Shown: positions 47,955 through 57,129 of the stretch, one piece after another | Position numbering within the stretch: the stretch's first letter is position 1 | How the letters are laid out: the number at the start of each line of letters is the position of its first letter | From: Klebsiella aerogenes | GTDB lineage: Bacteria > Pseudomonadota > Gammaproteobacteria > Enterobacterales > Enterobacteriaceae | DNA: 64,000 bases | Assembly: GCA_029027985.1 (NCBI GenBank) | Contig: CP119076.1 | Span: 3,098,422 to 3,162,421, forward strand | Direction of reading: 5' to 3' | Program-made: the position numbers and the translations under genes | Notes under the pieces: generated by a model | Told to the model about the DNA's origin: nothing | The model's database searches: none | Seen by the model: the letters and a program-made list of their open reading frames with translations, nothing else

Positions 47955-49481
47955 TCACCGGCTTTTTGAGGATGCTCTCAATGCCATAAGATAGTCAGCT
48001 ACCGGGATCGGCCGGGAAAAGTAATATCCCTGGAATATATCGATACCCAACTCCAGCAGAACCTGTAATTGCGTATTATCCTCCACACCTTCAGCAATAA
48101 TGTGGCAATGAAACTGACGCGCCAGATTGACCATGCTTTTCACAACCAGCGCTGAAGGCGCATTCGTTCCGACGTTTGACGTGAATACTTTATCCACCTT
48201 GATAAATTCCGGTTGAAACTGCTGTAGGTAGCTGTAGTTCGCATGCCCGGTGCCAAAATCATCAAGGGAAAACTGAACCCCAAGTTGCCGGAGTTTCGCT
48301 GTCACGGCATCCGTCTGCAGGGTATGTTCAATCGATTCCCGTTCGGTGATTTCAAGTACCACACGAGCTTTCTGCTCTTTCAGGCGGGACTGGAAACTCG
48401 TGCACAGCATGACTATCTCATCATCCTGAAAATTGACGGCGCTGGTGTTAAAGCACATAAACAGCCCTTCCGGCAGAACATGTTTCTGTTCCTGCAACTG
48501 CCGTAGCACGTCGTTGAAGCAGATTGCCGTCACCTCTTTAATCAGACCCGTTTGCTCCGCCACAGAGATGAATTTATCCGGGGGAATAAAACCCAGCTTC
48601 GGGTGTTCCCAGCGAACCAGAACTTCCCCCCCCACAATCAGCCCATCCTTGCCTTGCACAATGGGCTGGATAAAGGGCTTCAACTGTTTATGTTTAATCG
48701 CCTTCCGGAGCATAAACTCTAATGTACCGCGATATCCCAGATAGCTTCGGAATAACCAGGTCAGCAGTAATGACGCCACCAGAATGGCAATAAACCAATT
48801 CCGCTCATAGTGGATAAAGGCCGGGAATCCGGCAAGCCCGGCGCGATCGGCAATCACAGAATAACTGAACTGGCCAGACGTCAGCGCGACGGGACGTTTA
48901 ATATTCGCAGACGTGGAAACATAACCATAACGGTCCAGATAACGTTCCCCTACCTGCAGATACAGGTGGGTATTTCCATCCAGTACGTTAAGGACGTTGT
49001 ACAGGTAGTAGCCGTCGATACCAATCAGCGCGCTGTTCCCCTCCTGATCCTGCAAGGTATAGACAATCAGTGACTGAGAGGGCGTAATTTTGTTGCCGCC
49101 CATCAGGATCAGCGAGCCGTCAGGGTAGTCCGCCTGATTGAGGCGGAATGTCTTCCCGCCAAAAACTGAGGTGCAGTAAATCTCATTATGCCGCGCCATG
49201 CTTACCGTTCTGACATCCGGAATCGTGGCGACAATGCTCCGGATGCCGGTCAGGACCTCTTCGCTACAATCTTTCCCCAGATAGCCTTCCGCGCGGTCAG
49301 CGGCAAGTTCCGCATGCCCGAGCGTCGCATCCAGGCTGGCGATAGCCTGTTTCAGGCGCGAATGAATTTCTTCATCCAGGGAATGCTGCATTTGCAGATA
49401 ACACAGTACGGTACCCAGACTCATGACCAGCAGGAAGAATGCCAGCAACAGGGGGCGATAATACGCCGGTGATCTTTTCAT
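47955..49481 (-). CDS. CSS-motif EAL-domain c-di-GMP phosphodiesterase
   Basis: 508 residues: membrane helix (about 9-28), a periplasmic CSS-type sensor domain (cysteines in GKDCSEEV and NEIYCTSVFG), a second helix (about 230-250), then an EAL domain. Catalytic elements are intact: GGEVLVRWEHP (EVL for EAL), FNTSAVNFQ, EITERES, SLDDFGTGHANYSYL, IKVDK, AEGVE and FQGYYFSRP. Like PdeB/C/D/F/G of E. coli, it should lower c-di-GMP and so favour motility over biofilm, the cysteine pair tuning activity to periplasmic redox. It fits with the flagellar cluster on the same segment. Confidence 0.93.
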   Translation of the reverse strand: MKRSPAYYRPLLLAFFLLVMSLGTVLCYLQMQHSLDEEIHSRLKQAIASLDATLGHAELAADRAEGYLGKDCSEEVLTGIRSIVATIPDVRTVSMARHNEIYCTSVFGGKTFRLNQADYPDGSLILMGGNKITPSQSLIVYTLQDQEGNSALIGIDGYYLYNVLNVLDGNTHLYLQVGERYLDRYGYVSTSANIKRPVALTSGQFSYSVIADRAGLAGFPAFIHYERNWFIAILVASLLLTWLFRSYLGYRGTLEFMLRKAIKHKQLKPFIQPIVQGKDGLIVGGEVLVRWEHPKLGFIPPDKFISVAEQTGLIKEVTAICFNDVLRQLQEQKHVLPEGLFMCFNTSAVNFQDDEIVMLCTSFQSRLKEQKARVVLEITERESIEHTLQTDAVTAKLRQLGVQFSLDDFGTGHANYSYLQQFQPEFIKVDKVFTSNVGTNAPSALVVKSMVNLARQFHCHIIAEGVEDNTQLQVLLELGIDIFQGYYFSRPIPVADYLMALRASSKSR

Positions 49482-49947
49482 TAAGGTGTTCCAGTAAACG
49501 ATCTGTCCGGAAAGTCTTCTTTTAAATATCAGGGTTTATGCGCTAATGATAATTCAACAGATTAAAAATTCCTGCTCCTTTCGGAGAATAGGTGTATCAG
49601 CCTTTTACTCACGGCCACCGACGTGGGGAAAACGGTAACAACGCCAGGTAGCATCCCCGCTAAATGAACTTCTCATAGAGTATTTTTTCGCCGTGATGGT
49701 CAACCGTTAAGCATACTGTTGCCGATAACACTGTCGCGTTCATGGTGGCTGAGTTGACGTCAACGTGGATAAATACAGGTAAGCTGGCTTTTTCGCCTTT
49801 TGCTATCGAGCTGGGGGGGAAGGTAAAATAATCCGCCGACAAATGCACGAAAATACTTATTCAGCGATCTCAGAAGCTCTTTGCTGAACCGTTGATATAT
49901 TCTTAGAATATATGAGCCGCCGATGAAGGAGGCTCAAGGCATAGTAA
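49482..49947. other. 466-bp intergenic stretch
   Basis: No family-supported gene; a 62-codon minus frame (49660-49848) reaches the end without domain features. AT-rich ends likely hold the promoter of the EAL gene (leftwards) and the 3' end of the phosphatase. Confidence 0.45.
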
Positions 49948-50649
49948 TTACTTCAGGCCCAGCTGGGCGCGTAGCTCAGCTTTAGCCGCGTCGAATTCAG
50001 GCTGGAAGTCCGGCTGTTGTTCTGATTTCAGAGCAATCAGCGCCCCTGTGGTCCGCCCCATCACCGTATCAGAACGATAATGGAAGCCTGAAATCAGACG
50101 GTTAGAGGCATACACGTCTGCGCGGGCGAACAAAGCGTCGCGTTTTTCCGGTACCATTTTGCTTAATTCCGTCGCCATCAGATAACCCAGTGTTGAATGA
50201 CCTGAAGGCCATGATCCGGATGTTGTCGCCTTAGTCAGCGGATGAATGTTGTCATTCAGCATATAAGGACGAGGACGATGAAAGACCTTCTTGGGTAGTT
50301 CATTAACGACGTCTTCTGTCGCTACAAGGCGAGAGAAAAACTCGGCGGTTTTAGGTAATTTGGCCTCCACAAACTCAGGTCCCATCACATCAGAGAAACG
50401 CCAGACATTTTCGCCGTTTGAATCATCAATAGCCATTTTCTTTTGCGCAGCAGTACTGTTTTTTTGGATCTGAATAAGCTCGTCAAGTTCAGCTTTAGTT
50501 TGTGCAGAATCATTTGCTGGAGGAGCAGGAATATATTTACTCAGGTCTAAATCTTCGCTGGTAATGAAAGGCCGGGCTTCTTCAGCAGCCTGAGCAATAA
50601 ACGGCGCACCTAAAACCACAAACATTAAAGCGATGACAGATTTACGCAC
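49948..50649 (-). CDS. class A non-specific acid phosphatase (PhoN-type PAP2)
   Basis: 233 residues. Signal peptide (KSVIALMFVVLGAPFIAQAA, cleavage about 22). The three PAP2 motifs are present: K-x6-RP (KKVFHRPRP), PSGH (GSWPSGHSTLG), and R-x5-H-x3-D (RLISGFHYRSD), the last with Asn in place of the usual preceding Ser. Both phosphate-binding Arg and the nucleophilic/acid His residues are kept, so activity is likely. It splits phosphomonoesters in the periplasm. Isolated, no operon partner. Confidence 0.9.
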   Translation of the reverse strand: MRKSVIALMFVVLGAPFIAQAAEEARPFITSEDLDLSKYIPAPPANDSAQTKAELDELIQIQKNSTAAQKKMAIDDSNGENVWRFSDVMGPEFVEAKLPKTAEFFSRLVATEDVVNELPKKVFHRPRPYMLNDNIHPLTKATTSGSWPSGHSTLGYLMATELSKMVPEKRDALFARADVYASNRLISGFHYRSDTVMGRTTGALIALKSEQQPDFQPEFDAAKAELRAQLGLK

Positions 50650-50757
50650 GGGAAAACTCCTGGGTTTTATGTAAGTAGAGGAGATTAATCCGGGTTTGTT
50701 AACATTTCATGACAAAACATCAAAATGTCCTGGCGCGTTCTATTCCTGCACAATCAA

Positions 50758-51018
50758 TTAGTTACCGACCAGATGAGGGGTTAAAACAAAAGAAAAAAAG
50801 CGCCATGGCACCCCCGCAAGGGCAAAGATAAAATACGGGCCGATATAAGCAGGCAAGCTAAAAATGCTCGACAGGACATAATCAGTATGTCGGAAGCTCT
50901 CTAAAAGTGAATGGTTCGGTTTACCGGGATACTTACATAACCGCACCCAGAAGTCAGCTTGCTGATCACATGTCAGGAAAAAGCCTTTCAGGTGAAAGTG
51001 GCATGCGTAGATTTTCAT
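50758..51018 (-). CDS. small uncharacterised membrane-associated protein
   Basis: 86 residues from an ATG (51018) with an excellent GGGGGAAG ribosome-binding site; a longer frame upstream is less likely. The C-terminal half is hydrophobic and aromatic (PAYIGPYFIFALAGVPWRFF). Family not recognised. It lies at the left edge of the phage/effector scar before serT. Confidence 0.45.
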   Translation of the reverse strand: MKIYACHFHLKGFFLTCDQQADFWVRLCKYPGKPNHSLLESFRHTDYVLSSIFSLPAYIGPYFIFALAGVPWRFFSFVLTPHLVGN

Positions 51019-51206
51019 GGCTTCCCCCTGAAAAACAAAAACCCCGCCGGCTGGCAGGGTTTCGATGATTAAGTTGTGTGTCGAAATGACCACTCTTACC
51101 AGATTACAACACTTTTTGCGTAACGCAGTAGAATTATTTATATTGAATAGCTTCGTGATCTGCAGAACTACGGATTATGTCACTGAGACAGATGGAGAGT
51201 AGAAAT

Positions 51207-52217
51207 ATGACGCATAATGTTCCCCCTGGATATTGTGTGGTGGAAAAACCTGGAACATTAGATTATCAGGCCCGGGAACTGTTCAGGGATGTTCGTTCAC
51301 CAGCCGCCAGCCTATTTATGAAGCTCAATGCGGATACTCAATACCTGAAACCAGGACAGATTCTCATTGTAGCTGATACGGACACGCCCTCTCAGCAAAC
51401 AATGTAGATGCTATACGTACTTCAGCAGGCAAAGAAAAAAACCAACGTTGCATTTACTGGTGTAAGCGTCGAAGAGGCCGGTTTTATGCAAAAACATTAT
51501 GGAATGGTTGCTGCGTTGACAGGGGTCGGGGATAAAATTTTTAGCACTGCCGGGGACGTCGGTGAAAAGTATTTCAATGCTATTGAGCAGACCCTTAAAG
51601 AAATTGAAGTTAGCTACCAAAATCAGTTCCGTACTCAAGGGACATTAATCGGGCAGCAATTTTTTGTTGAGCGTAATCGATTACTGCAGCAATTAAAGGA
51701 ACTGGTCAACAAACCATTGTTAAAATCCCTTTCCCGAAATATCGTAAAATTCGAACAATATGAAAGTATGAAGCGGGCGTTAAATCTCTCCAGCCGTTCA
51801 ATCGTGCATGAATGGTCAACCGTTGGAATAGGCAGTATTCCAGGGTATTCATATTATGTCGGCAATGCAGCCAGAGCGGCACGTTTCTTAAAGGCTGGTG
51901 GGCTTATCGGTATTGGGTTTTCTTTTGCCGGAACGACGAATGATGTAGTTGCCGCTTGTAGCAAAGGGCGAGAGGGAGAATGCGGGAGTATTGCTGTAAA
52001 AGACTACTCAAAATTTGCTCTCACTATTGGTGGTGGAATGCTGGGAGGCGCGTGGGGTAGCACAGCAGCGTTAGCTGGTTGTGCTGCTATCGGAATAGCA
52101 ACAGCAGGTGCAGGAGGCGTTGCATGCGCGGTTGTAGGGTCAGTCGCTGGTGGATATGTTGCCAGCTCAGGCGTGGAAACAATATTTAATAAAGTAGTAG
52201 AGTATTATGATAACTAA
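51207..52217 (+). pseudogene. LysM-like/pore-forming effector-type protein split by an amber codon
   Basis: One frame runs from the ATG at 51207 (GGAG nine bases upstream) to the stop at 52215-52217, broken only by TAG at 51405-51407, followed at once by ATG. The N-terminal 66 residues (PPGYCVVEKPGTLDYQARE, LKPGQILIVADTD) resemble the LysM-like delivery domain seen on type VI-type toxins. The C-terminal part is helical, then rich in Gly/Ala (AAIGIATAGAGGVACAVVGS), typical of pore-forming toxins. It needs CAG or a similar codon in place of TAG to be whole. Internal re-initiation at 51408 could still make the C-terminal toxin. Type VI link is inference. Confidence 0.65.
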
Positions 52218-52596
52218 CAAATTACTGGCTGATACTTCATTATTTTTTGGAGGGCTAGGTTGTTTCCTTCTGGCCCTGTCGCTAATAATTTATGCTTTTA
52301 AAAGGCAGGATTATATCAAGCTGGTATCTACTTACAGAGAAAAATATGAACTGCCCGGCCCCTGTCACTTTTATTACATGACTGGTTTCTTCGGAGTGTT
52401 TCCACTTTTAAGATTCTTTATGAAATTAAAACAACAAAAGAAGATAAGTTTCATTGCCCGTAACGATCCTGCTTATACTTTCTTTAGAGATAAGAACATA
52501 AAAATACACCCCTGGATGAAAATTTATTCTTTCCTGTGGTTTGCTGCCACAGTATGTTATGTTTTATTTGCGATTTTTGGTCTCCTTTTACCCTGA
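52207..52596 (+). CDS. probable membrane immunity protein
   Basis: 129 residues, starting 11 bases inside the end of the effector frame. Three hydrophobic stretches (about 9-28 SLFFGGLGCFLLALSLIIYA, 58-70, 108-128 FLWFAATVCYVLFAIFG). A polytopic inner-membrane protein tightly coupled to a glycine-zipper toxin is the usual design of immunity to pore-formers. No named family. Role inferred from position and topology. Confidence 0.6.
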   Translation: MITNKLLADTSLFFGGLGCFLLALSLIIYAFKRQDYIKLVSTYREKYELPGPCHFYYMTGFFGVFPLLRFFMKLKQQKKISFIARNDPAYTFFRDKNIKIHPWMKIYSFLWFAATVCYVLFAIFGLLLP

Positions 52597-52661
52597 CTTC
52601 AGGGCGGGCTTATCGTTATTTTGAAAACATCGACTGAGGGCCTGTTCAGGCCCATCTTGTA

Positions 52662-53016
52662 TTAACTCTCCATTTCCAGCCGAACATCTAACATCGACAG
52701 GCACCCTTCAATAAACCCCTCAGCCATCTGGAACTTAATTCGGATCATCCCTTCAGAAAGGCGGTGCTTTCGCCCAAGAACCCGTTTTGATATAATGATC
52801 AACAACAAACTCGTACTCATCTGGTCGCTTTTGTTTCAGACGTCCCACACAGGCGTCAATAACCAGGGCATCATCTTCGCTGCAGCTCAAACCTGTTCCG
52901 GCCTCAGGTAAAACCCCCTTAAACCCGACAGCAGTCCGCGCGTACCCCACTTCATTCTCGATTTTATGCTTTAACCAGTTGCCCCAGCGCTCAAGTACAA
53001 TCTGAATGTTACGCAT
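52662..53016 (-). pseudogene. phage Q-type antiterminator, broken
   Basis: From the ATG at 53016: RNIQIVLERWGNWLKHKIEN, AGFKGVLPEAG, DALVIDACVGRLKQKRPDEY, the start of a lambdoid Q (DUF1133-type) antiterminator. The frame then ends early (SWAKAPPF), while MIRIKFQMAEGFIEGCLSML and LEMES, the family C-terminus, reappear in another frame down to the TAA at 52662-52664. Loss of a central stretch plus a shift explains this. A late-gene regulator of a vanished prophage. Confidence 0.75.
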
Positions 53017-53173
53017 TATTTTGTACTCCTGTTTTGCTACAGCTACCGCTGATGTGCATACCGGTTCGGCGAATGATCAAACTGTAGTTGTTAAAGTATT
53101 GGTCCAGTTTTAGTAGTAGCTCCTTTTCTAAACATTCAATACATGGTGGAATAACGCGAAAAAGCAAGCCGCG

Positions 53174-53365
53174 GTGAAACTGGGCCGCCCTGTTCCGGGT
53201 ACGTTCCACGATATTAAAGCCAAGGCAATTTCAGACTATGAAGGTAGTAGCAAAGAGAAGCAGATGTTTAGTGGACACAAAACAGAAAGCCAGGTTGTGA
53301 CGTATGATCGTAAGGTCAAAATTTCGCCGACGCTGGACGTTCCGATGATGAGTAAGGAGAAGTGA
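53174..53365 (+). pseudogene. phage integrase C-terminal stub next to serT
   Basis: The frame (open from about 53141) reads GTFHDIKAKAISDYEGSSKE, FSGHKTESQVVTYDRKVKIS and PTLDVP, the box II end of a lambdoid tyrosine integrase with the His of SGHKT and the catalytic Tyr in VTYDRK. The N-terminal 80 percent is absent. It abuts the 3' end of serT, the classic integration target, and with the Q relic marks a mostly deleted prophage between about 50.7 and 53.4 kb. Confidence 0.8.
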
Positions 53366-53430
53366 AAGCGGTAGTTGGACAGCAAAATATACCAAGTGAA
53401 TATACCAACACTACGCCAACAGCCCAAAGC

Positions 53431-53465
53431 AACAAGGGGTTACCTTTCGGTAACCCCTTGTTTTA
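53431..53465 (-). terminator. terminator after serT
   Basis: AACAAGGGGTTACC-TTTC-GGTAACCCCTTGTT, a perfect 14-bp stem between the integrase stub and the tRNA 3' end. T-rich on both sides, so it can stop serT transcription (minus) and anything coming from the left. Confidence 0.8.
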
Positions 53466-53467
53466 TT

Positions 53468-53555
53468 TGGCGGAAGCGTAGAGATTCGAACTCTAGAACC
53501 CTTTCGGGTCGCCGGTTTTCAAGACCGGTGCCTTCAACCGCTCGGCCACGCTTCC
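53468..53555 (-). tRNA. serT: tRNA-Ser (UGA)
   Basis: 88 nt, minus strand. Acceptor GGAAGCG pairs with CGCTTCC, then discriminator G and an encoded CCA. The anticodon loop CTTGAAA gives anticodon UGA. Long variable arm (GCGACCCGAAAGGGTT) as in serine tRNAs, T-loop GTTCGAATC. Position next to yccA matches E. coli serT. Confidence 0.95.
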
Positions 53556-53698
53556 GGTATGGGGCGCACTATAAACACCTCTGCCGATGCTGTAAAGCAT
53601 CATTTTGTTCAACTGCCTTAAAAACAAACAAATCTGTGTTATTCGTCTGAATTTCAGGCAGTTTGCACAGAAATTCGGCGTCAAATACGCCCTTTGAC

Positions 53699-55327
53699 TC
53701 AATGTTTTATGATGTACATATCTTTGGTGTAGTAATACCCCAGCTTATCCGACGTAAATCCGCCGACCCATGGCTTCACTAAATGCGTGCGCACGTAGTG
53801 ATAAACCGGGATTGCTGGTACGTCCTGAGCCAGCATGTCCTCCGCTTGCTGATAGAACTTACCGCGATCGGCCGTATCTGACGCCTTCGCCGCATCGTGC
53901 AGCGCTTTATCATAGGCCGGATTACTGTACTGGCTGGTGTTTTCGCTGTCGCCGGTACGGAAGTTGTTCAGGAACGAGGCAGCATCGTCGTAATCAGCGA
54001 TCCAGGCATAGCGCACGGCATCAAAATTGTGCGTGTGCATGGTATCCAGCATGGTCTTCCACTCCTGGTTCTGTAGCTTCGCTTCAACACCGAGGTTTTT
54101 CTTCCACATCGAACTGGCAGCGATAGCAATGCGCTGATGCGTCTCTGAGGTGTTGTATAACAGGTTGAAGACCAATGGATGCTGCTCATTAAAACCAGCC
54201 TCATTGAGCAGTTTCTTCGCCTCGGCAATCCGTTTTTCGCGCGGCCAACTGGCGTAATCCGGGTTTTTCAGCGTCACGCCGCCAATATCGGGCTGGCTAA
54301 TCAGCCATGCCGGGCGCTGGCCCTGCCCCATCACTTTGTCAGCGATAATGTCCTTATCCAGGCCCATATTCAGCGCCAGACGTACCCTGGGATCGTTGAA
54401 CGGCGGTTTGGTAGTATTGAGTTCGTAATAGTAGGTCGCCAACTGAGGAGAAACGTTAAGCTGGGAACCCATGGTCTTCTTCAACAGCGCAAACTGGTTC
54501 ACCGGCACTGTATAGACGATATCAATCTCGCCGGCTTTATAGCGGTTAACCTCCGCCGCTTCAGAGGTAATCGGCAGATAGGTCACTTTGTTAATGACCG
54601 TATGTTCGTTATCCCAGTATTTAGGATTACGTTCCGCCACGATGCGTTCGTTGACCACCCATTTCGACAGCGTGTAGGGACCACTGGTGACGATATGCTC
54701 CGGTTTGGTCCACTTCTCGCCAAAACGCCCCACCAGCACCTTATCGATCGGGACTAATGATGGGTGGGCGAGCATCGCGAGGAAGGCGGCGTTAGGTTGG
54801 CTTAATGTCACCTGCAGCGTGCTATCGTCCAGCGCTTTGACGCCGAGCGTGTCCGGCTGCTGCTTCCCTTCGGCAATCTCACGGGCGTTCACAATGTGCA
54901 TATTGCCCGGATAGCTGGCGTAGGGCGAGGCGGTCGCAGGCGATACCAGGCGCTCCCAGCTCCAGACAATATCCTGCGCGGTAATCGCCGTGCCATCGGA
55001 CCAGGTGATCCCCGGACGCAGATGGAAGGTCCAGACGAGGTTATCTTTATTCTCCCACTTCAGCGCCAGTCGCGGCTGAATTTCCCCTTTCGGCGAAACG
55101 CTGACCAGGCCTTCGAACAGATCGCTGATGATATTAAACTCCACATCGCTTTCGACCTTATGCGGGTCAAGCGAAGCGGGTTCATTACCGTTATTTCTGA
55201 CCAGCTCCTGTTTCTCCGCAAGTATGGTGCCTTGTGGAACCTGTGCGGCTGTCGCAGAAGCCGCGGCGCCGAGTAAACCCAAAATCAGTAATGCGTGTGT
55301 GATGCAGTTATATTGTTGTAGTTTCAT
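53699..55327 (-). CDS. OppA/MppA-family periplasmic peptide-binding protein
   Basis: 542 residues. Signal peptide (ALLILGLLGAAASATAAQ). SBP_bac_5 fold: VPQGTILAEKQELVRNNGNE, PASLDPHKVESDVEF, TFHLRPGITWSDGTAITAQD, ATYYYELNTTKPPFNDPRVR, TSETHQRIAIAASSMWKKNL. Closest in style to E. coli MppA (murein tripeptide) and OppA. There are no membrane or ATPase genes alongside, so it must share a transporter encoded elsewhere, as MppA does with Opp. Ligand unknown. Confidence 0.88.
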   Translation of the reverse strand: MKLQQYNCITHALLILGLLGAAASATAAQVPQGTILAEKQELVRNNGNEPASLDPHKVESDVEFNIISDLFEGLVSVSPKGEIQPRLALKWENKDNLVWTFHLRPGITWSDGTAITAQDIVWSWERLVSPATASPYASYPGNMHIVNAREIAEGKQQPDTLGVKALDDSTLQVTLSQPNAAFLAMLAHPSLVPIDKVLVGRFGEKWTKPEHIVTSGPYTLSKWVVNERIVAERNPKYWDNEHTVINKVTYLPITSEAAEVNRYKAGEIDIVYTVPVNQFALLKKTMGSQLNVSPQLATYYYELNTTKPPFNDPRVRLALNMGLDKDIIADKVMGQGQRPAWLISQPDIGGVTLKNPDYASWPREKRIAEAKKLLNEAGFNEQHPLVFNLLYNTSETHQRIAIAASSMWKKNLGVEAKLQNQEWKTMLDTMHTHNFDAVRYAWIADYDDAASFLNNFRTGDSENTSQYSNPAYDKALHDAAKASDTADRGKFYQQAEDMLAQDVPAIPVYHYVRTHLVKPWVGGFTSDKLGYYYTKDMYIIKH

Positions 55328-55592
55328 TTCCCTTGCCTTTTACGCGTCGTTGGTACCCTTTCCACACTTAGTCGCTGACTGGCATTAAGGCAATATTTTT
55401 CAGTAACCTATAAGATTCAGATCTGCTTTCTGATGTCGAACACATCAACATACTGTCTAATGTAAATTTGTTAGAATAAAATTCTGCGCCGCTGCACTGA
55501 GATCTAAGTAAAGATGGGTAAAAGCATTATGGCTTTCAGCCCACTTTTTTTATGCTTCATAACTAATTACATCTGTCATAAGAGAGTGACTC

Positions 55593-56252
55593 ATGGATCG
55601 TATCATTACATCGTCGCGTGACCGTTCATCGCTGCTCAGTACGCACAAAGTTCTGCGTAACACCTATTTTCTGCTCAGCCTGACGTTGGCGTTTTCGGCA
55701 ATTACCGCCACCGCCAGCACCGTACTGATGCTGCCGTCTCCGGGGCTAATTCTGACCCTGGTTGGCATGTACGGTCTGATGTTCCTGACCTACAAACTGG
55801 CGAACAAGCCCAGCGGCATTCTGGCGGCCTTCGCCTTCACCGGCTTCCTCGGTTATATTCTTGGGCCAATGCTCAACGCTTATCTGTCCGCGGGCATGGG
55901 CGACCTGATCGGCCTGGCGCTGGGCGGTACCGCGCTGGTCTTCTTCTGCTGTTCGGCCTACGTGCTGACAACGCGCAAAGATATGTCCTTCCTCGGCGGC
56001 ATGCTGATGGCGGGCGTGGTAGTGGTGCTGATTGGTATGGTGGCGAACATCTTCCTGCAACTGCCGGCTCTGCACCTGGCGATTAGCGCGGTGTTTATCC
56101 TGATCTCTTCCGGTGCGATTTTGTTTGAAACCAGCAACATCATTCGCGGCGGCGAGACCAACTACATTCGCGCCACCGTAAGCCTGTATGTTTCGCTGTA
56201 CAACATCTTCGTCAGCCTGCTGAGCATTCTCGGCTTCGCCAGCAGAGACTAA
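55593..56252 (+). CDS. yccA: YccA, FtsH modulator (Bax-inhibitor-1 family)
   Basis: 219 residues, the E. coli length. Seven hydrophobic helices, beginning [20 protein letters not shown], with conserved [20 protein letters not shown] and the C-terminal [21 protein letters not shown] substrate and inhibitor of the FtsH membrane protease. Neighbour of serT and tusE as in E. coli. Terminator follows. Confidence 0.95.
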   Translation: MDRIITSSRDRSSLLSTHKVLRNTYFLLSLTLAFSAITATASTVLMLPSPGLILTLVGMYGLMFLTYKLANKPSGILAAFAFTGFLGYILGPMLNAYLSAGMGDLIGLALGGTALVFFCCSAYVLTTRKDMSFLGGMLMAGVVVVLIGMVANIFLQLPALHLAISAVFILISSGAILFETSNIIRGGETNYIRATVSLYVSLYNIFVSLLSILGFASRD

Positions 56253-56271
56253 CCTCTCTCCCGCTGTTCCC

Positions 56272-56302
56272 AAGGCCTCGCTTATGCGGGGCCTTATTTT
56301 TT
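56272..56302 (+). terminator. rho-independent terminator after yccA
   Basis: AAGGCCTCGC-TTAT-GCGGGGCCTT stem then ATTTTTTG, 20 bp beyond the yccA stop. Confidence 0.9.
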
Positions 56303-56340
56303 GCTACACTGCGCCCAGTTTCCACGGTATATGAAGAATC

Positions 56341-56670
56341 ATGTTTATCTTTGAAGGCAATGAAATAGAGACCGATAGCGAAGGCTATCTGAAAGAGCCC
56401 CCCCAGTGGAGCGAAGCGATGGCGGAAGTTATCGCCGCCCAGGAAGGTATTAGCCTGTCTGTCGAACATTGGGAAGTCGTGCGCTTTGTGCGCGATTTTT
56501 ATCTGGAATTCAACACCTCCCCGGCGATCCGCATGCTGGTGAAGGCGATGGCGAATAAGTTCGGTGAAGAAAAAGGCAACAGTCGTTATCTATACCGTTT
56601 ATTCCCCAAAGGCCCGGCCAAGCAGGCGACGAAAATCGCCGGTCTGCCGAAGCCAGTGAAGTGTATTTAA
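56341..56670 (+). CDS. tusE: TusE, sulfur relay protein for tRNA 2-thiolation
   Basis: 109 residues (E. coli 109). DsrC-like: [60 protein letters not shown], ending KPVKCI with the active penultimate-type cysteine. It passes persulfide from TusBCD to MnmA for wobble U34 modification. It overlaps yccX by four bases, tail to tail. Confidence 0.96.
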   Translation: MFIFEGNEIETDSEGYLKEPPQWSEAMAEVIAAQEGISLSVEHWEVVRFVRDFYLEFNTSPAIRMLVKAMANKFGEEKGNSRYLYRLFPKGPAKQATKIAGLPKPVKCI

Positions 56671-56948
56671 TAGAGAATGGCGAATTTTTGCCACTCTCTG
56701 GTAGGTTGATGGGGTTCGGTCAGTACCCTATCAACCCGTGCGCTACGCGGCCCGCCAGCTTTTAACCAGGCAATCAGTTGCTCCACCTGTTCCGCTTCTC
56801 CACAGGCCAGCACTTCCACGCTGCCGTCATCAAGATTTCGCGCATAGCCCGTCACCCCCAGCTGTAGCGCTTCTCGCTGCGTCGAGTAGCGGAACCCTAC
56901 GCCCTGAACGACACCATGCACCCACGCCATCGTACATACCTTCGCCAT
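56667..56948 (-). CDS. yccX: acylphosphatase
   Basis: 93 residues from the ATG at 56948 (AGGGGG five bases ahead), giving (M)[20 protein letters not shown] with the catalytic Arg in GVGFRY and Asn in [18 protein letters not shown] longer reading adds 28 residues outside the family. It hydrolyses carboxyl-phosphate bonds. Same place and orientation as E. coli yccX. Confidence 0.95.
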   Translation of the reverse strand: MAKVCTMAWVHGVVQGVGFRYSTQREALQLGVTGYARNLDDGSVEVLACGEAEQVEQLIAWLKAGGPRSARVDRVLTEPHQPTREWQKFAILY

Positions 56949-57129
56949 CATTGCCCCCTTTAGTGCGCTATCCTTATGCAGAGAATAGCAAATTCTCCCC
57001 GGCATACCCGCTTTTGCCGATAACCAAAACATCTGTCTGGCGGGTGGGGAATGGTGCTTGCCCTGACCAGTTATGCTACTCTACGCGCCATTTTTCGGTG
57101 CCGACACTCCGTCGTTTAAAGGTAGCCCC

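Noticed and set aside
49660-49848. 62-codon minus frame between the EAL gene and the phosphatase
   Set aside because: No ribosome-binding site, no domain and not positioned in any operon; I cannot support it as a gene.
51405-51407. Amber codon as a site of recoding (pyrrolysine or programmed read-through)
   Set aside because: No known recoding of TAG in enterobacteria at such a context; a nonsense mutation or re-initiation at the adjoining ATG explains the sequence.
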